From assembly GCA_022539475.1 (NCBI GenBank), contig VCMS01000139.1, positions 248,001-312,000 of the forward strand: DNA of 64,000 nucleotides, read 5' to 3'. Below are positions 39,192 to 49,183 of this stretch, piece by piece. The DNA is from Gracilaria domingensis. Lineage: Eukaryota > Rhodophyta > Florideophyceae > Gracilariales > Gracilariaceae. A program made the position numbers and the translations under genes. The notes beneath the pieces were generated by a model. It was not told the DNA's origin. It searched no databases and was given only the letters and a program-made list of their open reading frames with translations. Numbering within the stretch: position 1 is the first letter of the stretch; each line of letters starts with the position of its first letter.

Positions 39192-41289
39192 TCAAGACGT
39201 TGGCCCAATGGGATGTGGAAATGTCTTTCACTGATGGTGAGAAGTACGACAGTGCATGACTTCGAATATATGAAAGACTAGTTCAGGTCACTAGTTGAGC
39301 CCAACGCTTTTGACTGTCGCAAATATGGTATCCTTATAGCCTTCTACCGCGATTGGTTCTGACAGAATTGAGTGTTCCAATGAGATGCGTTTCCGTACCT
39401 CTGCAGAATTGCGTATTTGGAGCATGAGTTTACCTTGGTCGTTGGGTACCAAACATCAGCAGCGTTTTGACCGAGAGGGAAGGCTTCACGCGATGAGAAA
39501 TCCCAGTGGCATGGGTGTTGGGAACTGGATTTGAAGGTTTTGAATGGGAAGCAGATAGTCTTCGTCATCACTCGCATTCCTGGCCATAGCCGACATCCGC
39601 AATGATGAGATATTTACCAAGCTGTTAATATGTTCGTCCTTCGCGGTTCATAGCCACGGTACTGCATTCCACAACCTTCAGAGACCAGCTACCAATGGGT
39701 TTTTCATGATTAGGACAAACAGTGCCTAATGTCACGAAGTTTGGAACGGGAGAAACGCGAAAAAAGAACGCATGGCGACGGAATTGAGCACAAGAAACTT
39801 GTGAGGATAGAAGTCCTGAAGTAAAAACAAACGCTTTCAGAGCACGGTGCAGATATGGCCATGCCGCTCCGCAAATAGACTTCGTCGTAACATTCTCGAC
39901 GAGATCGGCAAATTTTGAGAGCGGCGCAGCGCGGCATACCCTTGGTAATTATATATATTTTATCCATTCCATGTGCAATCAATGCCTAGCATGGAATGCC
40001 ATTCTGGTTCCTCCGCAGTTGGTGAGCTCTCCAGTGGAGCTTCTTGCTGGGAGGTGGAGAGTCTCCACCTCCCAGCAACAAGGCAACTCCTCCTCTCGAA
40101 TTCCTCCATACAACTGGTAGCATTCAGCCAGTTCTACATTAACAGAAGCTGAGACGAAACTTCGGGGAGCTGTGACAATTTTAACCGCCGTTCAATAAAC
40201 TTCTATGACTATCTTGATTTTGTTCTGATCCCTCCTTCTGACAGTTGGGAACCGTTGATTAGAGCGCGCTTTCCTGCACAAGCAGAAGCATGACGCGAAA
40301 CACCTGGACCGTGCCCCTCTCTTTTCTTGTAGCGAGGCCCTAACCGGGTTGATGATGCACAAATTCCAGCGAAACGATTCCTCTTTCATTGTCGTCCTTA
40401 TGAGGTTATCGCGAGAGAAAAGGCAGTTTACTCTTTCAAAAGAGAAACTTAGCAGTGCTTGTCAAGATGCAGCCAATCTCTGAAGTTATCAGAAAGGTGT
40501 CGGTTACTAACGAGGCACTATGACTGCGGGCCTATCATGTTAGAAGGCATTTGCTAATGATGCACCACCGAAGTGCCCGATGCACGAGGACCTGTTCCGC
40601 GCTGTAAACAAGGACTTCGAACGATCAGAACTGTTCACAGTTCGATAAAAACTTCTATTCATACGTGTAGCTTATGCCGATTTCCCGAGAGGAGGGATGA
40701 TCGGTTTTGGGCAGTATGCAAACGATAAAGCCCGTCCATTGATGCATATGCTGATGTCAACCACTTGCTGTGCGTAAACCTAAATTTGGTGTTCGCACTT
40801 TGGTACAACACGTCTTCGAAAGCATTCATACCTTAGGAGGTGTACAATATTGGGAAGTCTCAAACCGAACAACATATGCATATCTAGCGCTGTCGAAATG
40901 TGTCTACATCTTAAACCTGTTCAGCATCGATCTCTTGAATGTGCCGCAATTTAAAATTCTTATCCACGATCATACATAACGTCTACGCTGGTTAGGGTAC
41001 TCTTCCTGCAGACAAGAACGGATTAGCACACAACTGTCATGACGACCGACCGGTTTCTCTCCGAAATCATCTCAAATCGGAAACGCATTGCAGCGATATT
41101 AGCTTTGAAATCGCATCTAGATCACTGACCTTATTCCGATTCAAGCCAGATGTCAGAACCAGCTTTCCTTGTCTTTCCAGTACAAAAGATGAACCCGCCT
41201 CAACGCTCCAACTCACTACCAGTTCGGACCAGTTTCAACAGCAACATCTGTTCTTGTTTCTCGAATAGTCTCAACCACCTTTCAGTATC
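39192..41289. other. Gene-poor stretch with a long perfect hairpin
   Basis: About 2.1 kb of short open frames. The notable object is the 17-bp perfect inverted repeat at 40044-40078. No gene, LTR pair or transposase recognised. Confidence 0.5.
40044..40078. repeat. Perfect 17-bp inverted repeat with 1-nt spacer
   Basis: The arm TTGCTGGGAGGTGGAGA is followed by a single G and then its exact reverse complement. It would form a cruciform in DNA or a very stable RNA hairpin. No terminator context. Confidence 0.8.
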
Positions 41290-42019
41290 ATGGACAACAA
41301 AGAGATTCTGCACAACATGTTTTCATCTTTTGTCGACCGCAAAACTCGAACGTCTTCTGCAGAGATACGCCAAGATAATAGGCTGCCACCGCTCCGTATA
41401 CCAGACCTTGTTCACCAACACCCTAATGCACCTATTCAACCCAAAGCGAGTTTCTCTAGTGTTTCTTCGTCACGTAATACTCATAACAACCGTCGCGAAC
41501 CTGCAATTGCCGACAGTTTTCCAATGCCTAGGAACCGCAGCAATTCGATTGAAGCTACAGCAATTGACTCTTCAACAGCACCCGCCAATCATCAATGCAA
41601 CAAATGCTCTAAAGCGTTTCGTCAGAGATCGCAGCTTGTGCGTCACTATTCGAGAGTGCATGAGAAACGTAAGCCGTTTTCTTGTGCCCATTGTGACAAG
41701 AGTTTTGCCAGTGCTTTTGACAGAAAGCGTCATGTTGAGGTTCGTTTGCACTTGAATAATTCACAATGCTTGAGAAAGGTGTTAACTTTCAAACATGCTT
41801 CTCCCCTTTTTTGTGGACGTTCTTATACAGGCTGTTCATGGACGCCGTTGTGTAGAATTCTTTTGCGATCGATGCAAATTCCGCAGCAAGTTTGAACACG
41901 AATTGACGGAACATATCAAGAAGGTTCACGAGCGTGACGCTTGTCGTATATGTGGGAAGGTTTTCAAGCGCAGTGCTAACCTTGTCGCTCACGAAAGGCA
42001 TTACCATACGAAGAAGTAA
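41290..42019 (+). CDS. C2H2 zinc-finger protein, two exons
   Basis: Exons 41290-41739 and 41831-42019, GT-AG intron of 91 bp, phase 0, giving 212 residues. Residues 1-100 are Ser/Asn/Arg-rich without domain. Four C2H2 fingers follow: QCNKCSKAFRQRSQLVRHYSRVH (quoted in parts: Cys103, Cys106, His119, His124), Cys132/Cys135/His148/His153, Cys162/Cys165/His178/His183, and Cys188/Cys191/His204/His209; all have the H-x4-H spacing. The intron splits finger 2 between its two His residues, and splicing restores RHVE-AVH. It ends HTKK. Probably a DNA-binding transcription regulator in the nucleus; targets unknown. Linkers are not the TGEKP type, except the similar HEKRKPF after finger 1. Confidence 0.82.
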
Positions 42020-42480
42020 TGGGACGGCCTAGAATCGTGAATTCCTTATACCCCACTACACAACAAGATATTCAAAGAAGTCCAACTTTGTGCAGCAAAT
42101 TCTTATTTCGATGTGAATGAGAACCAACCTTGTTCTAATCTCCAACTCATTCTTAACTTCTGACTACGTGTGGTGTCCAAATAAATGAAATGGGCTCGCG
42201 AGACGCGGGGATATAAGGGTAATACATCCTCGCTTACAAAATGAGAATTTTGTACGTGGGCATATTATCTTCTCTGTGTTCGTTCGAACAACGTCGTTCA
42301 GCAATACGAAACCGTTTTCTCAAGAACGTTACACAGCCCTCTCTGTACGTCATTGAGGAGACGGACCGTGCCAAACAGTTTGCGGGCGAGTTGAGTATAA
42401 TGCGAAAGAAATCGGTATTTGCTCACTCGATTTGATACGACGAACAACAAAATGATGTTGTGACGCTCTAGAAATTTAGG
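42020..42480. other. Intergenic, no gene recognised
   Basis: 3' flank of the zinc-finger gene; a 64-codon frame at 42241-42435 has no recognisable features. Confidence 0.45.
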
Positions 42481-42888
42481 TCTTCTTCTTCTTCTTTAAT
42501 GTGGACAACAATCTCTAATTCCTAAGTTGTAGTAAAACGTCTACAGGAAGTTTTCTCTCTTTAAGAAGGCCAACATTCTTTGCGGATATTGTCTAATCAG
42601 CTCGGGGAGACTAGGATTTTGCCTTGCAGCTGTTGAAGGTAGTGTTTCTCGACGTGAAGCGTTTGTCAGCGGACAGCGCAGCACTACATGTTCCGCGTCA
42701 CGTTTGACGTTTGTGCCACATACGCACCGTTCAATCTTTCCGTTAAGGTAGGATGCCACGGGATGTAACAATGGAACGTGTCCGGTATAGAATTGTGCCA
42801 ATGTGACCTCCGCTTTTCGCATACAGACTTTGTTCTTCGGCGATTCGGGCCAGTTCGTGAGAAGAGGCTTGCATCTCGATCTTGTCAC
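42481..42888 (-). mobile_element. LINE 3'-end fragment, copy 3 (longest), with (GAA)n tail
   Basis: 115 codons open: VCMRKAEVTLAQFYTGHVPL, then CVCGTNVKRDAEHVVLRCPL and the end MLAFLKRENFL-stop. The TGH…C-x-C-G…H…RCP pattern is the C-terminus of non-LTR retrotransposon polyproteins after the RNase H region. The minus-strand end reads GTCCACATTAAAGAAGAAGAAG, so the tail is (GAA)n rather than poly-A. 5'-truncated; it is the reference copy for the other four. Confidence 0.75.
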
Positions 42889-43390
42889 AAGCTGAGAAAT
42901 TTAGGTCATGTCCCTAAAGTGTACACTGGCTCCGAGCAAGGGGAAAAGGCAAGAAAAGAAGCTAGTCACTTGCTTCGCAAGTTAACTGTGGCGACAAGGT
43001 TCCTGTCAAGGCAGAGAATGCGGTACTCTATGAGGACCTTGTAGCGTATATCGCTTACTTGGCGATACACTGCGCACTTATCGCCCCTCTGTCGCGTCTT
43101 CATATCCTACAACTTTTGCCAACGGCCCGAAGGGCAACTACACGTACTCTTTTTTGGTTCGTCCTCTGCGGCGCTGTCTCAGTATTTGAGACTAGACGAC
43201 CCTCTCTGCAAAAACTGCAGAGGGATAACGAATGAATGCAGGGGGACAACAACTAAGTTCTTCTGCCAAAAGAGCACTCAAAAAGTTCTCCTGCTTTTTT
43301 CGAGCCGCTCTCGCTCAGCCTATTTGTATTATACGCAGTGCAGTTTTCCACCAAAACGCCTTCTTCTAGGTTATCCACAGTAGAGAAGAA
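42889..43390. other. Intergenic between LINE fragments
   Basis: May hold older LINE sequence upstream of copy 3 on the minus strand but cannot be read as such. No gene. Confidence 0.4.
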
Positions 43391-43470
43391 GGTCTTCTTC
43401 TTCTTTTCTTTGAGTACGGACATCAGAATTCTATTTTTAAGGAGAAGAAGATGCACTCAGTGCCTACTGG
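43391..43470 (-). mobile_element. LINE 3'-end fragment, copy 4 (tail only)
   Basis: On the minus strand the end reads CTTAAAAATAG… TGTCCGTACTCAAAG then AAAAGAAGAAGAAG, matching the untranslated end and (GAA)n tail of copies 2, 3 and 5. Almost no coding part remains. Confidence 0.45.
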
Positions 43471-43557
43471 AGGAATGCTGTCACGTATTCGCAGGAAAAA
43501 GAATTCATTCCGAGTATAATTGGAGACCGCTACCATAATTCATGAGGCATACAGCAA

Positions 43558-43992
43558 ATGGTCTTCAGCGCTCTGCTCTCTCGAGTAATAACGGTCACGT
43601 ACGTACGCAACTTGTCTGGTATTGCGATTGTTCGTTTTCCCTCGGAGGGAGAGGAACATTCGAAAGAAACCGAAGGTGATATTGCGATTCTAACGTACAA
43701 CTCAACTGTGGGAGCGAACCATTACCTACCTTTCCGCATTCAAGGATGGGGCCTTTAAATGCCATTTGCTTGGAGGTTTTTCAACGTACAAGTGTTGCAG
43801 TTTAACATACTGAAAGGAACAATGGGAAGGTCGGACACCGTGTTTCATGGGTCGTCCTCATGGCCCATTGCTTTCCTCTGCTATGAACAAAAAGGAAAAT
43901 GCTTTTCGTGCCCAACAGACCACCAAGAGGCACTGCTTGGATGTCCCTGCCCTGCACTTCAAATAACAGGTATTGTTTACGAGGTTTCCTGA
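43558..43992 (+). pseudogene. Probable decayed trypsin-like (S1) protease
   Basis: One frame with a single internal stop at 43756-43758. GDIAILTYNSTVG resembles the S1 Asp motif (NDIALL), then IQGWG resembles the GWG strand, and SDTVFHGSSSWPIAF resembles DxCxGDSGGPLV with the two Gly after Ser changed. No signal peptide or His motif is visible, so the front is missing. It lies 300 bp upstream of an intact trypsin-like gene on the same strand, so a decayed tandem duplicate is likely. The similarity is weak. Confidence 0.35.
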
Positions 43993-44287
43993 CAACCCAA
44001 AGAAGAGAAATTCTTTTGCCCACGAACAGTTGCGACACTTGCCTGCTTCCGTGCGAAAGGCTCGAGATAGCATGATATAATCTGAGTTCCTGCTTAGCTT
44101 GTAGAAGAAGCGCCTCGTAACGAGCCAAGCTTGCATCCTGCTCCCTTGACGAAGCTCAAAGTCAGCACTTTCTATCCACGCATTCCATTCCCAGGTACTG
44201 CTGTTCGGGAAGTTGCTATCTCTCTGTACATAATTGAAGATACTTCTTTAATCTAGTGTTCTGGTGAGAGAAATTGTCATCACAAGC

Positions 44288-45610
44288 ATGAATGTCTTTA
44301 TTTTGGCTTTGGCTGGAATACTCTTGGCTACCTGTGAAGCTCAGACAATTTGCCGACCTCAAACATTGCTTCGTTCGAAAGGCCCCTCTCCGATGGTTGC
44401 TTCTTTGGATCTCCATCAAAACAATTTGCGTCGAAGGCGAGGACCAAATCCGTTCTCAGCTCTTCTGCAGCGATCAATTGTGCAGTGTGAAACCACTGTT
44501 GAAGTTCTTGAGGTACCCGACAATACAACAGAGTATGACGGCGTTCCGCTGGATGCATTAGTAACTATTGTCGAGACAGAAGTTCCCCTTCGTGATTCCA
44601 TGGAAGCAGCTCAGCGTGCGTTACCAGCCTGTACCGGAATTTTTGTTTCACCCACTCAAATTCTATCTAGTGCTCATTGGTAAGTTTATCCAATGAATGT
44701 CTTCGCGTACTCTTGAAACCCCCGTTACAACAGCGTTCAGCATAGAGACCTCGGAAGTTTCTAACTTTCTCTTCCATACTAATTCTATTCTTGCATCCGC
44801 AGCGTGTACCATCAACGGCAGCAAGAGAGTGAAGAGCCTTACTGGATGTTTGGGGATGATAATCCGCACAATACTTTTCTCTACGCCATTACCGGCAAAG
44901 TTAATGCAGAGGACCGCTCATTCAATGTCTACAAGCTGGCTCAAGGATGCATTCCGCAGTCATATTTTGATGCTGAAAACGAGGAAGTTACCAGCGTCAT
45001 GGGCAACGATTTGGTTATCTTCCAAATTGAGGGGGAGTTTGTTGGAGATCCGACATCCATAGGAACCATAGCGCCTTCCATTGTATACGATGTTGCGAAA
45101 GACTACGTGTTGCCCCAGTATCCAAGCGACATCAATAACGGACGTAGTCTTGTGATTGACAAAAACAGAACGCCAATCCTTTTCGAACCCCTAGGAAGTG
45201 GGGTGTTCTTTTCGGTCGAGTTAGCTTCGTGGTCGGGATCTTCCGGTGGTCCAATAATTGATATGAACACAACTCGAATGACTGGGAGTCCATCTGTTGT
45301 CGGAGTTCTGATGAGCTCCGGGTGGGAGCTTTGTGATTCTGGTATTGTTCCTGTGACCACAGGTATTCCAGTCGTTGAAGAGCTTATGACATCCACTGCG
45401 AACGGAAGAACTGCAGCGGAACAAGTAAGAGCAAGAAGCAGCGCCGTAGCGGTGTCCGTGACCCCGTTTCCTGAGGGAGAACCTACTGGATCCGTTTATT
45501 ATGTCGAAGGAAGTCCGGAGCCATTGGAATTAAGTACCATCCACGGCGGGGAAGAATACGATGCAATTGATGGTTCCCCAGCAATTTCTGGTGAGGAAGA
45601 AATGGTATGA
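44288..45610 (+). CDS. Secreted trypsin-like (S1-fold) serine protease, two exons
   Basis: Exons 44288-44679 and 44803-45610 with a GTAAGT…CAG intron of 123 bp (phase 2), giving 399 residues. The signal peptide is residues 1-19 (MNVFILALAGILLATCEAQ). Splicing joins TG and C to complete the His motif: ILSSAH-C with His130 (family TAAHC). Asp200 lies in GNDLVIFQIEG (family NDIALL). Ser278 lies in WSGSSGGPIIDM (family GDSGGP). The triad is therefore complete, though the residue two before Ser278 is Gly and the preceding Asp is Ser, as in glutamyl-endopeptidase/V8-like members. A 95-residue pro-region with a basic NLRRRRG stretch may be cleaved for activation. The C-terminal ~85 residues are acidic and Ser/Pro/Gly-rich. 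The intron is essential for the reading. Confidence 0.85.
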
Positions 45611-47131
45611 GAGAATACATCACGAGGACAAAGCCTCAAGGAGCGACCGCTCAGCAGAACGTGCGAAGGTTTTGTGCGCTCGTGAACTGTCCCCTTAACT
45701 GAACCTGCTGTATATATTTTCAGGCAATGTACAATTCAAACATATGCGGTACCGACGGTAGCTTAACACTGCTGTTGGGTTTAAGCAAAACTTTGTATCA
45801 GCAAACTCTAGATGAAGCCAACTGGATAGCCGTTTTACTTCTGAATGAGAAAACTAGAGTGGGTGATATTTGTTTAAACTGAACAATATTGCATGCCCCA
45901 CAAATAGATAAAACTCCTTGATGAGATCTACCAAGGGTAGATAAAACCACTAGGCTACATACATATCCGGTGCAGACGAGATGGCAGTAGCCACAGGCAG
46001 AGTACGTGACAAAAGGCACGGATCAATTGCTTCGTTCGAAATAGTTGAGAGATTGATCGTGATGATAGAGATTCGAAATTCATCTAAGTCGTTCTTGAGA
46101 CACGCACGACACAGAGAACGCATATCGCAGGACGACCTTCTCATCCTGTAGAGAGGTATACTAGTAAGCTTCTACCAGGTTAGTTTCTTTTCTGTTCACA
46201 ATCGTGCCCGTGAGAAAGTGAAATTCAGAAGCCTTTCTGTTTCTTCCTCGCGTCCTTCTAGCTCAGATAGACAACCATGGACTCAGCCAGTAACGCCGAA
46301 GATTCAAACAAGTCGCTAATGTTCAATTCCAAAGCGGACACTCTTCAGCCCAGAAGCCTTATAAGAGGGGAATTTCTCCAGTTTAAAAAGTATGAAATAC
46401 CTTAAAACTAGCCTGTACAGCAAAACGATCGTCATGTTCTATACGGAGCGCTGGCTCCTAATCGATATCACTAACAGTGACAGACGACGAGGTAACGGAA
46501 TTGGAATCCGAAAGATGCTATTTCAACATGCAACTAACAGCTTCTCTCCAGGGCTTCCCCCCTGGTTTAGATGAAATGAATCCGGCTCGGAGTGGTTGTA
46601 ACCCACGACGCGTTTCGGATATGAGCTTCGAGCCGAAGGGACTGTATCGCTGACAGACAGTCTCCATCTTTGTTTCTAACAGCTGAGAAAGTAGAACAAC
46701 ATGTGCACTATATAAATACGCTTTGACAACGTGTTACGTCCGATCGAGGCACTCCGCTTTCCTCAAAGTTTGTCTGACAACGCCTCCATTCTAGATAATA
46801 TCACAATTTCAACTAGGGAACAGAACGTCACCACTCTTCATCAAGGAGCCGAGATTAATTCGCTGCACATGGAACGTTGGACTACGTACATGTGATAGTC
46901 AACGTCATTGAAAAGGTGCAAATAGTTTCTGATATACGTCAGTAAAGGTAGAAACAGCCGCCAGGAAGCCGCCGGGAATCCGGACGCTCTCCACGGGGAA
47001 TCATCCCAGCTTTGGACGAATTAACTTCCGAAGTTAAACTCGAAGTCGTACACAAAACGAGTTCAAATTGAAGACACCCGTGTAACATAGGAACATATTC
47101 GAGCTATCTCCACAATAACTCCACTTCTAAG
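45611..47131. other. Intergenic with dispersed repeat, no gene recognised
   Basis: GGTACCGACGGTA is at 45749-45761. A repeat at 46603-46637 is shared with 18875-18914. A 42-codon frame at 46277-46405 lacks support. Confidence 0.5.
46603..46637 (-). repeat. Dispersed repeat, partner at 18875-18914
   Basis: In reverse complement it reads CTTCGGCTCGAA … CCGAAACG CGTCGTG, the same order of blocks as at 18875. Confidence 0.5.
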
Positions 47132-48415
47132 ATGCGGAAAAACGCAACGTCCAACTCTGATGTTAAGGTGTGTCGCACGATTAGTCTTGCAAATACATAT
47201 CCAATCATGGCTTCCTCCTCCAGAAAAATGCGGCGCCTACGAACAGTGAAGAAACGGGTATGTTTTGTCGCTTCGCTTTCCACGATAAGTTTGAGCCTTC
47301 TGGTCCTCATGTTTTCGGGCGTACGGGTCAACCCCTGGACCCGTCCGCGATTGGAAAGAATATCATTGCCAAAAGAGATGACGAGCAAGCTGGAGAGACA
47401 AGACTCTAACATGTACGAAGAAGAACATACATTGGTCGATGCTTCGAAAGGGAAGTTGGCCACTGAGCTTTCCCGAGTTAAAGCTCATGAACAACCCGTT
47501 CGGGGTGGTGCCCAGAAAAGTACGGAACAACCGATGTCACACGAGAAGAGCACAGGAAAACAGGAACGAACAATCTCCGCAGAGTATGACGATGAGGGGC
47601 TCGCGCATTTAAAATGGTCTGCCCGGGACAGGTCAGAACTAGAGGAACCAGCTGAGTGTCGAGAATGGCGACTAGTGGCTAGGGATCCCAGAAAACTCAT
47701 TCTATATCGAGATCACTTTGTGTCACATGACTTCATGGATTGGTTTGTATACGCGGCATTCTTCACTGAACAGTGGCACACGAAACAGAGCAGAAAACGA
47801 CCTGTGTATCTAGACGTAGCAGCAAATCACGCCAGGCGATGGTCAGGTACGTACTTTCTGGACCGATGCATGGGCTGGGACGGAGTTTGCGTGGAAGCGA
47901 ACGAAAAGTATTGGAAAGAACTACATGCTGAGAGGCACTGTAAAGTGGTTGAAAAGTGTGTCAGTGACATAGAAAGAACAGTTAACTTCTCCCTGACTGA
48001 TGCATACGGGGGTGTCGTATTGGGTGACGGCATTGGCGGAGTGAATGGGAGCCTGCATGAGAAGGATTCCAAGTACAAAGGCCAATTCCGCGGAATCAAA
48101 CAAATGAAGTGTTCCACGCTCGGCAAAGAAGTAGGAGTGAAGCATGTACATTTTTGGAGTCTCGATGTGGAAGGGCACGAACTCGAAGTGCTGCGCGGCT
48201 TCGACTGGAGCAAGACTCGTGTAGATGTGATCGTGACAGAGAACCGAGGCAAGGAAGTGGGGGCGATTCTATCGGAACGAGGGTACGAGAAAGTGAACAA
48301 GGTGCTCAAGGACGATATATGGATCCGCAACGGAAGCGGATTCGAAGTAAGCGAGCGTATGAGGCAGTTAATGAGAAGCTTTGACAAGTCTAGCTACAGA
48401 TTTTTAGGGGCTTAG
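47132..48415 (+). CDS. FkbM-family methyltransferase, type II membrane protein
   Basis: 427 residues. It has a short cytosolic N-terminus, a signal anchor (about 42-62, CFVASLSTISLSLLVLMFSG), a charged stem (to about 180), then a SAM-dependent FkbM (Methyltransf_21) domain: RPVYLDVAANHARRWSGTYF as the SAM-binding motif I, GWDGVCVEANEKYW with the acidic ribose-binding Glu, CKVVEKCVSD, and the signature FWSLDVEGHELEVLRGFDW followed by RVDVIVTENRG. An alternative start at 47207 (Met26) would also keep the anchor. The topology suggests the Golgi, where red-algal galactans receive O-methyl groups; the sugar acceptor is an inference. Its stop is 7 bp from the stop of the convergent gene. Confidence 0.87.
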   Translation: MRKNATSNSDVKVCRTISLANTYPIMASSSRKMRRLRTVKKRVCFVASLSTISLSLLVLMFSGVRVNPWTRPRLERISLPKEMTSKLERQDSNMYEEEHTLVDASKGKLATELSRVKAHEQPVRGGAQKSTEQPMSHEKSTGKQERTISAEYDDEGLAHLKWSARDRSELEEPAECREWRLVARDPRKLILYRDHFVSHDFMDWFVYAAFFTEQWHTKQSRKRPVYLDVAANHARRWSGTYFLDRCMGWDGVCVEANEKYWKELHAERHCKVVEKCVSDIERTVNFSLTDAYGGVVLGDGIGGVNGSLHEKDSKYKGQFRGIKQMKCSTLGKEVGVKHVHFWSLDVEGHELEVLRGFDWSKTRVDVIVTENRGKEVGAILSERGYEKVNKVLKDDIWIRNGSGFEVSERMRQLMRSFDKSSYRFLGA

Positions 48416-48422
48416 TGAGGGT

Positions 48423-48983
48423 TTACCATTCGATGTCTGCCATCTCTGCGTAGTTGCAGTCATCGTCACTTTCTTCAGGCCTTACCAGTTCCTTGCTGAC
48501 CAAGTATTCGAAGCTCTTCCCTATGGCAATTTCGCGTTCCTTGAGTGGGAATTTGTTCGCGTCTGGATCTGCTTTCATCTCGGCCTTAAGAACGATGCCA
48601 GCACCCGCTCCTTCGATAGTGATGGCATCGTCGATCTTAGTAGCGCCGACGCTTTCGATAACACTACTAAACCACTCTTGCTGATTGATGAGCTCTTTGA
48701 CGACGTCCGGAACGTGGCACAGTATGAGAAGTGCCTTGTCGTCCGCGAAGAGCAAGCATTTGCCGATGTGGCCGGCGCCACCCTTTCGATCGTCGGCAGC
48801 GGGATCGACTTCTTTGTTCATTCCCTCGAGAACAGCGTCCATGAGCTCCCACTGGCCGTTAGGGGTGTCCAAGGCGACGGAGAAAAACTTGACGCCGCCC
48901 ATATCGGACATGCCGGCGAGATCCTGGCCCTTCTTGCCGCCTTCCTTGATGGAGGCCTTCATCTGCTTCTCCGTAGGAGCCAT
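48423..48983 (-). CDS. Small acidic conserved protein, function unknown
   Basis: 186 residues, soluble, no signal peptide. Starts MAPTEKQMKASIKEGGKK. Key blocks are LAGMSDMGGVKFFSVALDTP, LEGMNKEVDPAADDRKGGAG, CLLFADDKALLILCHVP, KFPLKEREIAIGKSFEYL, and an acidic end SDDDCNYAEMADIEW. I associate this pattern with small conserved proteins of protists and algae that have no assigned role, but I cannot name a domain. Convergent with the FkbM gene, with which it must share 3' flanks (stops 7 bp apart). The codon pattern is regular and GC-ending, suggesting good expression. Confidence 0.8.
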   Translation of the reverse strand: MAPTEKQMKASIKEGGKKGQDLAGMSDMGGVKFFSVALDTPNGQWELMDAVLEGMNKEVDPAADDRKGGAGHIGKCLLFADDKALLILCHVPDVVKELINQQEWFSSVIESVGATKIDDAITIEGAGAGIVLKAEMKADPDANKFPLKEREIAIGKSFEYLVSKELVRPEESDDDCNYAEMADIEW

Positions 48984-49183
48984 GTTTCAGAATGCGATTA
49001 GAGGCGAAGCGAGCTGTTCAGGGGGAGTACTGCGAAAAGAAGGAGGACGATGGTTGGAAAGAGGCAGATATGGGAGTGGCGACTGCCGGTGGAGCCTTGA
49101 GGGTGACGCCGGCCGGCGTCTAAAAGCGTTTCGAGTCACGGCGTGCTAGAGCTTACAGAGATTAATTTAATGGAAGTTAATAT

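Noticed and set aside
40180-40270. Possible LTR or primer-site-like sequence
   Set aside because: No paired terminal repeat, reverse transcriptase, protease or integrase motif was seen; no virus-like element is claimed anywhere in the window.
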